The notes below the pieces were generated by a model. The model ran no database searches. It was given only the letters and a program-made list of their open reading frames with translations, and had not been told where the DNA came from. The position numbers were made by a program, and so were the translations under genes. Of a stretch of 64,000 nt of DNA, positions 18,234-26,739 are shown one piece after another. This stretch comes from Streptomyces endophytica (GTDB taxonomy: Bacteria; Actinomycetota; Actinomycetes; Streptomycetales; Streptomycetaceae): the NCBI RefSeq assembly GCF_026153355.1, contig NZ_CP110636.1:4898001-4962000 (forward strand), written 5' to 3'. How positions within the stretch are numbered: the first letter of the stretch is position 1; each line of letters starts with the position of its first letter.

Positions 18234-19385
18234 GCTGCCCGCGCCGGCCGGGACCCGGCCGAGTTCCTCGGCGCGCAGCCGTGCGTAGCCGGGCAGCACG
18301 ACCTCGTTCAGCAGCGCGGTGCGCTCGTCGAAGGGGAGGAAGGCGGCCTTGACCGCGTTGACCGTGAACTCCTCCAGTTCGGCCGCGCCGTAGCCGAAGG
18401 TGGTGGCCAGGTGCTGGAACTCCTGCGTCATCGTCGTGCCGCTGACCAGGCGGTTGTCCGTGTTGAGGCAGACCCGGAAGCCGAGCCGGCGGAGCAGGTC
18501 GATCGGGTGCTCGGGGTAGCTGCTGGCGGCGCCCGTCTGGAGGTTGGAGGTGGGGCAGACCTCCAGCGCGATCCGCATGTCGCGGACGTAGGAGGCCAGC
18601 CGGCCCAGCGTGACCCGGCCGTCGGGCCCGGTCGAGAGGTCGTCGGTGATCCGCACGCCGTGGCCGATGCGGTGCGCACCGCAGCGCAGCACCGCCTCGT
18701 GGATGGAGTCCATGCCGACCGCCTCACCGGCGTGGATGGTGACCCGGGCGCCCTGGGCGCGGAGGTAGTCGAACGCCTCGGCGTGGTTGCTCGCCGGGTT
18801 GCCGATCTCGCCGCCCGCGATGTCGAACCCGGCCACCCCGCGGTCGCGGTGCGCGACCGCGAGCCGGGCGATCTCCGGGGAACGGTCCGCGTGGCGCATG
18901 GCGCAGAGCAGGGTGCCGACCCGGATGCGGTGGCCGGCGGCCGCGGCCCGGCGCTCGCCCTCCCGGAAGCCGGCGTTGACCGCGTCCACGACCTCGTCCA
19001 GGGACAGCCCGCCGGCCAGGTGCTGCTCGGGGGCGTAGCGCACCTCGGCGTAGACCACGCCGTCGGCCGCGAGGTCCTCGGCGCACTCGGCGGCGATCCG
19101 GAAGAGCGCCTCCGGCGTCTGCATGACCGCGCAGGTGTGCGCGAAGGTCTCCAGGTAGCGCTCCAGCGACCCCGAATCGGCGGCGTCGCGGAACCAGCGG
19201 CCCAGCGCGGCGGGGTCGCTGGTGGGCAGGTTCCGGTACCCGATGTGCTCGGCCAGCTCGATGACCGTGGCGGGGCGCAGGCCGCCGTCGAGGTGGTCGT
19301 GCAGCAGCACCTTGGGGGCGCGCCGGATCTGCTGCTCATCGAGGACATGGGGAGCCGCCAGCGGCAGCTTGTCAGACAAGGTCAT
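18225..19385 (-). CDS. add: adenosine deaminase
   Basis: 386 aa, intact. Zinc enzyme that deaminates adenosine and deoxyadenosine to inosine forms in purine salvage. Zinc-binding HDH is at residues 29-31 (LLHDHLDGGLRP), the catalytic His/Glu in VTIHAGEA, further His in HRIGHGVRI, and the metal Asp in LNTDNRLVSG (Asn-Arg in place of the more common Asp-Pro, as in other actinobacterial Adds by memory). The start MTLSDKL is chosen because it follows the 5' purine run. An operator-like palindrome lies inside codons 2-6. The gntR gene is 80 bases upstream in the same direction. Confidence 0.93.
   Translation of the reverse strand: MTLSDKLPLAAPHVLDEQQIRRAPKVLLHDHLDGGLRPATVIELAEHIGYRNLPTSDPAALGRWFRDAADSGSLERYLETFAHTCAVMQTPEALFRIAAECAEDLAADGVVYAEVRYAPEQHLAGGLSLDEVVDAVNAGFREGERRAAAAGHRIRVGTLLCAMRHADRSPEIARLAVAHRDRGVAGFDIAGGEIGNPASNHAEAFDYLRAQGARVTIHAGEAVGMDSIHEAVLRCGAHRIGHGVRITDDLSTGPDGRVTLGRLASYVRDMRIALEVCPTSNLQTGAASSYPEHPIDLLRRLGFRVCLNTDNRLVSGTTMTQEFQHLATTFGYGAAELEEFTVNAVKAAFLPFDERTALLNEVVLPGYARLRAEELGRVPAGAGSLV
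19368..19380. promoter_or_regulatory. GntR-type operator inside the add 5' end
   Basis: CTTGTCAGACAAG is a perfect palindrome centred on one base. It fits the general GntR/FadR operator form TNGTNNNACNA and covers the first codons of add. A repressor bound here would block transcription from the upstream promoter. Confidence 0.6.
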
Positions 19386-19465
19386 GGGGCGGGAGTATGA
19401 CACGACTTCCCGGGGACGGCGAACGCGTCCCGGCGGGCGAGGGTGGCCGAAGGAGCGCCGGCCGG

Positions 19466-20212
19466 CTACCGGGCCTGCCAGACCGGCAGGGCGGGCGCGC
19501 CCGGCGGCAGCATGTGCTTGGCCGCCAGCAGCGGCGTGCGGTCCAGCCGGACGACCTGGGTGATCAGCACCGCGGGGGTGTCCGCCGGGCGGCCCAGCTG
19601 CGCCCCGCGCTGCCGGCCCAGGGTGGTGGCCACCACCGTGCTGCCGCCGGTCAGCGGCAGCCCGCGCCCGGCCCCGAGCAGCAGCCGGAGCATCGACGAC
19701 GAGCCCGCCGCCGGCCCGTCGAACGCCTCCACCGCCGCCGGCAGCAGCTCCGCCAGCAGCTCGTCCCGCGCCGCCCACTCCTGCGTCAGGCACGAGGGCA
19801 GCCCGGCCACCTCGACCAGGCTCTCCCAGAAGCGCACCCGGCAGGTGCCCGGCAGCAGCAGGTGCTGGGTGGAGAAGTCGGTCGGCTCCTCGTACGTACG
19901 GGCCAGGGCGGTGGTGGCGACCTGGCGGCCCTCGCCCAGCAGCTCCTCGACCGGCTTGAGGTACTCGAAGCCGCGCGGCGGCAGGTGGTGGCTGACCGTG
20001 CGGCCCACCCCGCGCCGCACGTTGATCACGCCGTCCTCCTGGAGCAGGATCAGCGCCTCGCGCAGCGCCGGCCGGCTCACGCCCAGCTCGGCGGCGAGCC
20101 GGGGCTCGGTCGGCAGGGTGCAGCCCGGCGGGTACGTGCCGTCCCGGACCGCCTCGACCATGCGCTCGTAGAGCGCGACGACCGGTCGCCGCTGCGGTTG
20201 CCTGCCGGCCAT
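19466..20212 (-). CDS. GntR-family transcriptional regulator (HutC-like, UTRA domain)
   Basis: 249 aa. An N-terminal GntR winged helix (VALYERMVEAVRDGTYPPGC, then LAAELGVSRPALREALILLQ, residues about 10-70) is followed by an effector domain of UTRA type (VLITQVVRLDRTPLLAAKHM near the C-terminus). The ATG at 20212 has GGGAGA seven bases upstream; a longer frame upstream lacks a ribosome site. The palindrome CTGTCCGACAAG, 31-42 bases upstream, and the matching one at the add start suggest it controls itself and add, with a nucleoside or nucleotide as possible effector (inference). Confidence 0.85.
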   Translation of the reverse strand: MAGRQPQRRPVVALYERMVEAVRDGTYPPGCTLPTEPRLAAELGVSRPALREALILLQEDGVINVRRGVGRTVSHHLPPRGFEYLKPVEELLGEGRQVATTALARTYEEPTDFSTQHLLLPGTCRVRFWESLVEVAGLPSCLTQEWAARDELLAELLPAAVEAFDGPAAGSSSMLRLLLGAGRGLPLTGGSTVVATTLGRQRGAQLGRPADTPAVLITQVVRLDRTPLLAAKHMLPPGAPALPVWQAR

Positions 20213-20242
20213 GTCGATCTCCCTCTCCCACGGCGTCCCACC

Positions 20243-20254
20243 CTGTCCGACAAG
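20243..20254. promoter_or_regulatory. GntR-type palindrome upstream of the gntR gene
   Basis: CTGTCCGACAAG, core TGTCCGACA, differs from the add operator by two bases and lies 31-42 bases before the gntR start. Probable autoregulatory operator. Confidence 0.5.
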
Positions 20255-20280
20255 TCTGCCCCACGCGCGGAGGATCATGG

Positions 20281-20329
20281 GCCGGTGGCCGGTGGCCGGT
20301 GGCCGGTGGCCGGTGGCCGGTGGCCGGTG
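20281..20329. repeat. seven perfect tandem copies of GCCGGTG
   Basis: Seven contiguous identical 7-base units lie in the 170-base gap between gntR and the aconitase gene. The period is not a codon multiple and no gene crosses it. Likely slippage-prone; copy number may vary between strains. Confidence 0.9.
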
Positions 20330-20382
20330 TCGGCCGACGGCGGGGCGGGGCCGGCACGGCGGGGGAGGGCTAACATGAACAA

Positions 20383-22346
20383 ATGGGGCGTTCGCATGGG
20401 ACCGTGACGCAGCGATTGATCGGCGACCACCTGGTGTCCGGCCGCATGGAACCGGGCGAGGAGATCGCCCTGCGGGTGGACCAGACGCTCACTCAGGACG
20501 CCACCGGCACACTGGTGATGCAGGAGCTGGAGGCGCTGGCGCTGGAACGGGTGCGGACCGAGGTCAGCGTGCAGTACGTCGACCACAACATCCTGCAGGC
20601 CGACGAGCGCAACGCGGAGGACCACCTCTTCCTCCGCTCGGCGGCCCGCCGTTTCGGCCTGTGGTTCTCCAAGCCCGGGAACGGCGTCTCCCATCCGACG
20701 CATATGCAGCACTTCGGAATTCCCGGAAAAACCCTGGCCGGTTCGGATTCCCACACCTGTGCCGCCGGATCCCTGGGAATGCTGGCGATCGGCACCGGCG
20801 GGCTGGAAGTGGCCCTCGCCATGGCCGGAGGGCCGCTGCACCTGACCATGCCGGAGATCTGGGGAATCCGGCTGACCGGCGAACTCCCGCCGTGGGTCAG
20901 CGCCAAGGACGTCATCCTGGAAATGCTGCGCCGCCACGGCGTCCAGGGCGGCGTCCACCGCATCCTCGAATACCACGGCCCCGGACTGGCCTCCCTCACC
21001 GCCGTGGACCGGCACGTCATCGCCAATATGGGCGCGGAACTCGGCGCCACCACCACCGTTTTCCCCGCCGACGACGCCGTACGGACATTCCTCGACGCGG
21101 TCGGGCGGGGTGCCGACTTCACCGAGATCGTCGCGGCACCGGACGCCGCCTACGACCTGGCGGAGGAGATCGACCTGACGTCACTGGAACCGCTGATCGC
21201 CGGCCGACCTCGCCGGGAAAGGTCGTCCGCGTACGGGAGGTGGCCGGCGAGCCGGTCGGCCAGGTCGTCATCGGATCGTCGGCGAACCCCGGATTCCGCG
21301 ACTTCGCGGTGTCCGCCGCCATGGTGCAGGGACGGCAGACCGCCCCCCGCGTGAGTTTCGACATCAATCCCACCTCCCGGGAGATCCTCCAGGACCTGAC
21401 CCGGTGCGGGGCCACCTTCGCGCTGATCGCGGCCGGCGCCAGAATTCACCAGTCGGGCTGTCTCGGCTGTATCGGCATGGGGCAGGCGCCGGCCGCGGGG
21501 CGCAATTCGCTCCGTACCTTCCCGCGGAACTTCCCCGGCCGCTCCGGCACCGACGACGACGCGGTCTGGCTGTGCTCGCCGGAAACCGCCACCGCCTCCG
21601 CGCTGACCGGCACCATCACCGATCCCCGCGAATGGGCCGCCCGCTGCGCCGTGGACCGCCCGGCGCCCGAGGCCCCGGACCCGGTATCGGTCAACGACGC
21701 CATGCTGGAACCGCCGTTGCCACCGGACCAGGCCCTCGGGGTGGAGCTGGAACGCGGCCCCAACATTTCCGCACTGCCCGAACTCGACCCGCTGCCGGAC
21801 GAGATGGAACTCCCCGTTCTCCTCAAGGCCGGTGACGACGTCTCCACGGACGAGATCTCCCCGGCGGGCGCCAAGGCACTGCCCTACCGGTCCAACATCC
21901 CGAAACTCGCGGAATTCACCCTGACCCGGCTCGATCCGGAATATCCGCGGCGCGCGAAAGCGGCCCAGGACGACGGCGGTCACCTCATCGTCGCCGGGGA
22001 GAATTACGGCCAGGGCTCCTCGCGGGAACACGCCGCCATCACTCCGCGCTATCTCGGCCTACGTGCCGTCATCGCGAAGTCGTACGCCCGGATCCACTGG
22101 CAGAACCTCGCCAACTTCGGCGTCCTGGCCCTGGAATTCGACGATCCGGCCGACTACGGGCGCATCGGGCCCGGCGACCGGCTCCGGCTCACCGGGCTGC
22201 ACGAGGCGCTCGCGGAGCAGAGCCCGCCGGCCCTCCGCGTCCGCAACACCACCCGCGACGAGGAGTATCCGGTCCATCACCGGCTCTCGCCCGGACGTCG
22301 CCGGGCGGTCCTGGCGGGCGGCGTCATCCCGGCCCTGGCACGGTGA
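20383..22346 (+). CDS. aconitate hydratase (Aquifex/short type, about 654 aa; frameshift near 21205)
   Basis: Isomerises citrate and isocitrate, or a related tricarboxylate, with a [4Fe-4S] cluster. Three cluster cysteines are seen: AGSDSHTCAAGSLG, and both in QSGCLGCIGMG. Substrate/active-site motifs are DINPTSREIL, FPRNFPGRSG and VAGENYGQGSSREHAA. It is much shorter than AcnA (about 900 aa) and matches the 650-residue form. One base is missing near 21205; the frame resumes as TSPGKVVRVREV. An 11-codon frame (ATG 20375) with a well-spaced GGAGG overlaps the start, so translation may be coupled to a leader. A role in secondary metabolism cannot be excluded. Confidence 0.85.
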
Positions 22347-22399
22347 GACCGGCGGCGCGGCCGGGCCGGGGGAGTCCGGCGCGCGGGCCGATCGGCCGA

Positions 22400-22428
22400 C
22401 CCCGTGCCGGGGAATCCCCGGCACGGGG
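22400..22428 (+). terminator. aconitase terminator hairpin
   Basis: Perfect 13-base stem with an AAT loop, 54 bases after the aconitase stop. The rest of the 337-base gap (22347-22683) shows no gene. Confidence 0.7.
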
Positions 22429-22683
22429 GCCGCTGAGCCGAGCCGTTCCTCACCGGGGGCACCGCGGCGGTTCCCTCACCCACCGCCTGCGGACCCGGGG
22501 TGCGGCTCGCCCTCCCTTCCATTCTCCCACCAGGGGCCCCGGCACGGGCGGCGCGGCAAGGCGGGCCCGGTCGTCTCGCGCGCATCGGCCCCTGGCCGCA
22601 CAGTGGAAACGATGAGCTGGACGAGCGGCGGGCGGGCAGCCCGCGGGCAGGGAGAAATGGCTGATCGGGAGGCGTGAGGGGCG

Positions 22684-23475
22684 ATGACCAGCGGTGCCGG
22701 TTCCGGCCGGTACGCGCACCTGGACCCGGACACCGGGCCGGCCTTCGAGGAACTGGCCGTACTGGCCGACGGTGACCGCAAGGAGAGGCTGCGCGAGGAG
22801 ATCCTGCGGGCCTGGCTGCCGATGGCCCACCGGCTGGCCCGGCGCTACACCGGCCGCGGGGAGAGCGACGAGGACCTGCGGCAGGTGGCCGCGCTCGGCC
22901 TGCTCAAGGCGATCGACGCGTTCGACCCGCGGGCGGACACCCCGTTCGGCGCGTTCGCGGTGCCCACCATCGTCGGCGAGCTCAAGCGGCACTTCCGCGA
23001 CGCGATGTGGGCGGTGCACGTCCCACGCAGCGTCAAGGACCTGCGGACCAAGGTCTTCCGCGCCCGCGAGGAGCTGGTCGCCCGCGCCGGTCAGCAGGAG
23101 GTCACCGTGGGCGACCTGGCCGCCCACACCGGCCTGACCCAGGAGGAGGTCCTGCTCGGCCTCGACGCCGAGAACACCTTCACCACGCTGTCCCTGGAAC
23201 GGCCCCTGGGCGGCGACGGCTCCGACACGCTCGGCGAACTCGTCGGGCAGGAGGACCCGGCCCTGGCCCTGGTCGACGACCGCGCGGCGGCCACCGCGGG
23301 CCTGCGGATGCTCCCGGAGCGTGAGCGGCGCATCCTCTACCTGCGCTACTTCATGGGCCTCACGCAGAAGGAAATAGGCGACCGGGTCGGCCTCTCCCAG
23401 ATGCACATCTCCCGCCTGCTGCGCCGCTCCTGCGACTTCGTCCGCGAACAGACCTTCGCCGCCCCGCGGACGTAG
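22684..23475 (+). CDS. SigB/SigF-family RNA polymerase sigma factor
   Basis: 263 aa, intact. Stress or sporulation sigma factor of the SigB/F/G type. Region 2 is LPMAHRLARRYTGRGESDED plus LRQVAALGLLKAIDAFD, and region 3 is around VTVGDLAAHTGLTQEEV. Region 4 is LPERERRILYLRYFMGLTQK and EIGDRVGLSQMHISRLLRR. Such factors are held by anti-sigma kinases and released by STAS antagonists; a STAS gene lies at 5.2 kb and a PP2C phosphatase at 26.7 kb, but no RsbW-type kinase is adjacent. The ATG at 22684 follows GGAGGCGTGAGGGGCG. Confidence 0.9.
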   Translation: MTSGAGSGRYAHLDPDTGPAFEELAVLADGDRKERLREEILRAWLPMAHRLARRYTGRGESDEDLRQVAALGLLKAIDAFDPRADTPFGAFAVPTIVGELKRHFRDAMWAVHVPRSVKDLRTKVFRAREELVARAGQQEVTVGDLAAHTGLTQEEVLLGLDAENTFTTLSLERPLGGDGSDTLGELVGQEDPALALVDDRAAATAGLRMLPERERRILYLRYFMGLTQKEIGDRVGLSQMHISRLLRRSCDFVREQTFAAPRT

Positions 23476-23580
23476 GAAGTCCGGTGCGCGCGGCGCCCCT
23501 CGGCCGGGTCGCCGCCCCGGTCCGGGCGGGGCACTCTGGAAGCGTAATCGCGTGCCATGAGCCGAGCTGTGAGGTGCCTG

Positions 23581-24009
23581 ATGAGCACTCTCGAAGAACA
23601 CATCGACATCAGCGTTCCCCTTGATACGGCGTGGGAATGCCTGCATCGCGCGGAGACCTATCCGCGGTTCCTGGAAGGGGTGCGCGCGGCCCGCTCGGAG
23701 GGGGAGCGGACCCGTCTGGACGTCGAGGCGGGCGGCCGCACCCGGGAGTTCGAGGTCAGGATCACCGACCGGGGCGGGGAGAACGTGATGACGTGGCGGA
23801 CCACGAGCGGGCCCACCCTGGGAGGCGCCTTCTCGCTGCTGTCCCTCGACGACGACCACACCCGCCTGCAGGCCCGGTTCGAGTACGAGCCGGGGACCAT
23901 CACCGAGACCTTCGGCGGGCCCAAGGGCTTCGCCCAGGCCGCCGTCATCGAGCGGGGCCTGCGCAGTGATCTGCAGCAGTTCAAGGAGCTGGTGGAGCAC
24001 GGCGGGTGA
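23581..24009 (+). CDS. SRPBCC-family (polyketide cyclase/START-like) protein
   Basis: 142 aa from the ATG at 23581, which has GAGG seven bases upstream; an ATG at 23557 is less likely. It begins STLEEHIDISVPLDTAWECL, the common first strand and helix of SRPBCC proteins, and ends with a long amphipathic helix (ERGLRSDLQQFKELVEHGG). It forms a cavity for a hydrophobic ligand. No catalytic role can be assigned. It resembles the middle domain of the SRPBCC gene at 34.8 kb in type only. Confidence 0.8.
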   Translation: MSTLEEHIDISVPLDTAWECLHRAETYPRFLEGVRAARSEGERTRLDVEAGGRTREFEVRITDRGGENVMTWRTTSGPTLGGAFSLLSLDDDHTRLQARFEYEPGTITETFGGPKGFAQAAVIERGLRSDLQQFKELVEHGG

Positions 24010-24062
24010 GCCGCGCCGGTGCTTCCTGAGGCGGAGGGGCGGTTTCCTGACGGGAGACGGCG

Positions 24063-25690
24063 ATGCCGGACGCAGTGGTGATCGGTGCCGGGCCCAACGG
24101 GCTGGTCGCGGCGAACCTGCTGGCCGACGCCGGGTGGACGGTCGAGGTGCTGGAGGAGCAGGAGGAGCCGGGTGGCGCGGTCCGCAGTGACCGCGGCGTG
24201 CACGCCGATTACGTCAGCGACCTGTGCAGCTCGTTCTACCCCCTGGCCGCCGCCTCCCCGGTCCTCGCGCGCCTGGACCTGTACGAGCAGGGGCTGGTGT
24301 GGAGCCACGCGCCCCGGGTGCTGGCCCACCCGCTGACGGACGGCCGCTGCGCGGTGCTGGACCGCTCCCCCGGGGACACGGCGGCGGCCCTGGAGACGTT
24401 CGGCGCCGGCGACGGGGTCGCCTGGCAGGGGCTGTGCGGCATCTGGGACCGGATCGGCCCGGACCTGATCCGGGCCCTGTTCACCCCCTTCCCCCCGGTC
24501 CGGGCGACGGCCCGGCTGGCCGCCCGGCTCCGCGCGGCGGGCGGGCTGCGACTGGCCCGGCAGCTGCTGCTGCCCGTACGGCGCCTGGGCGACGAGGAGT
24601 TCCACGGCGAGGCCGGGCGGCTGCTGCTGGCGGGCAACGCGCTGCACGCCGACCTCGCCCCGGAAGCGGCGGGCAGTGGTGGGATCGGCTGGCTGATGTC
24701 GATGCTGGCGCAGGCCTACGGCTTCCCGGCGCCGGCCGGCGGGGCGCAGCAGCTGACCTGGGCGCTGGTCCGGCGGCTGCAGCGGCGCGGCGGGGTGCTG
24801 CGCTGCGGGGAGCGGGTGGTCGGGATCGTGGTCCGGGCCGGGCGCGCGGTGGCGGTGCGCACCGCGATCGGCGAGACCGTGCCGGCGCGCCGGGCGGTGC
24901 TGGCCGATGTGTCCGTCCCGGCGCTCTACGGCCGGCTGATCGACCCGCGTGAGCTGCCCGGCCGTCTGCTGGCGGATCTGCGGCGCTTCCAGTGGGACTT
25001 CGCCACGTTCAAGGTGGACTGGGCGCTGGGCGGTCCGGTGCCGTGGGCGGCCGAGGCCGCCGCCACCGCCGGCACCGTGCACCTCGCCGGCGGGATGGAC
25101 GAACTCACCCGGTTCGCCGCCCAGATCGCCATGGGGCAGGTGCCGGACCGGCCGTTCGCGCTGTTCGGGCAGATGACCACCGCGGACCCCACCCGCTCGC
25201 CGCCGGGCACCGAGTCGGCCTGGGCCTACACCCACGTACCGCACCGGGTCCGCGGGGACGCGGCGGAGCGGGGCACGATCACCGGCGCCTGGGACCCCGG
25301 GGAGCAGGAGACGATGGCGGACCGGGTGGAGGCGCAGGTCGAGCGGTTCGCCCCCGGTTTCCGGGCGCGGATCAAGGCCCGGCGGATCCTCGCCCCGCCC
25401 ACCCTGGAGGCCATGGACGCCAACCTGCACGGCGGCGCGATCAACGGCGGCACCACCGCCGTCCACCAGCAGTTGTTCTTCCGGCCGCTGCCCGGCCTGG
25501 GACGTCCGGAAACCCCCGTCGAGGGCTCTACCTGGCCTCGGCCGGTGCGCATCCGGGCGGCGGGGTGCACGGCGCACCGGGGGCCAACGCGGCCCGGGCG
25601 GCCCTGCGCCGCGCACCGGGCAGCCTGCTCGCCCGCCGCCGGCGCGCCCTGGGCCGGGGCGCCCCGCTCCACGCCGGCACCTGGCCGTGA
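24063..25690 (+). CDS. phytoene-desaturase-like FAD oxidoreductase (COG1233; frameshift near 25515)
   Basis: About 540 aa. FAD-binding Rossmann motif at the very N-terminus (VVIGAGPNGLVAANLLADAG) followed by VLEEQEEPGGAVRS, as in carotenoid desaturase/isomerase-like oxidoreductases. The middle has a hydrophobic substrate region (GWLMSMLAQAYGFPAPAGGA). The C-terminal flavin motif ASAGAHPGGGVHGAPGANAA is in another frame after a one-base loss near 25515; the stop is at 25690. No carotenoid genes are nearby, so the substrate is unknown. Confidence 0.82.
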
Positions 25691-25759
25691 CCCCCGGCCG
25701 GGCCGTGGCGCGCCGGCGCCGTCCATGACGACGCGGTACGCCCCGCGCGGTGCGCCGCC

Positions 25760-26661
25760 CTATGCCGCCTGCTGGTCGCCGTCCCGTCCCGGCACGACCA
25801 GGACGGGCGCGGCCGCCCGGTGCAGCACCTCGCCGCTCACCGAACCGAGCATCAGCCGGCGCAGACCCCCGCGGCCGTGGGTGCCGACGACCAGCAGGGC
25901 CGCGTCACGGGACGCCTCGGTCAGCATCGCCGCCGGGCGGACGCGTTCGACGCGGGCGTGCACCGTGACCTCGGGGAAGCGGTCGAGGCGCTTGGCGGCC
26001 TCCGTGCGGAGGATCTCCAGCGCGGCCGCGTCGAGCGCCTCGTAGTCCGGCGCGACCAGGCTGGGCCGGTCGGCACCTCGCCGGGGTGAAAGGTGGCGTG
26101 CAGCAGCTCAAGGCTCGCCCCGCGCGCCGCCGCCTCCTCGTACGCCACGTCCAGGGCCCGCGCCCCGATGTCGCCGAGGTCCACCCCGACCACCACCCGG
26201 TTGTCCGGGTCCGCGGGGGTCTCCCCGGGCCGTACGACGACGACCGGGCAGTCGGCGTGGGTGGCCACCTGCTGGCTGACCGACCCCAGTGGCAGCCGCG
26301 GGAAGCCGCCGCTGCCGCGGTGGCCGAGCACGAGGAAGGCGGCCTCGGCGGAGTGCTCCAGCAGGACCGGCGCGGGCCGGCCGGGGACCGTCTCCGTGGT
26401 CACCGTGATGCCGGGGAACTCCGACCGGGCGAGCTCGGCGAGCCGTTCGGTGACGGCGGCCTCCGGTGCCGGCGGCCCGTGCCCGTCCTCGCCCGCGGCG
26501 GTGTCGGCAGGGTCGTCCGGGTGGCCGGTGACGACGTGCAGCAGATGCAGCGGGGTGTGGTGCAGCCCGGCCTGCCGCGCGGCGTGCCGGACCACCGTCC
26601 GTTGGTCGCTTCCTTCGTCAACTCCGGCCAGGACCGGGCGGATCGGTGAGACACCGGACAT
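25760..26661 (-). CDS. universal stress protein with two UspA domains (frameshift near 26070)
   Basis: About 300 aa of tandem UspA domains. Each carries the ATP-binding pattern G-X2-G-X9-GS: GHRGSGGFPRLPLGSVS in domain 1 and GTHGRGGLRRLMLGSVS in domain 2. The start at 26661 (MSGVSPIRPVLAGVD) has AGGAG seven bases upstream. The frame is one base short near 26070 and continues as VERVRPAAMLTEASRDAAL. Typical of dormancy and stress regulons in actinobacteria. It lies downstream of the PP2C gene in the same direction. Confidence 0.87.
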
Positions 26662-26739
26662 CTGGTCACTCCTGTTCGGGTCGGACATACCGGGGCCGGG
26701 CGGTCCCGGGGGAAGGGCGGCTACCCCGCGGCGGAGCGG

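Noticed and set aside
20281..20329. Tandem heptamer as a CRISPR or iteron array
   Set aside because: Units are contiguous without spacers, far too short for CRISPR, and no Rep, Cas or plasmid gene is near.
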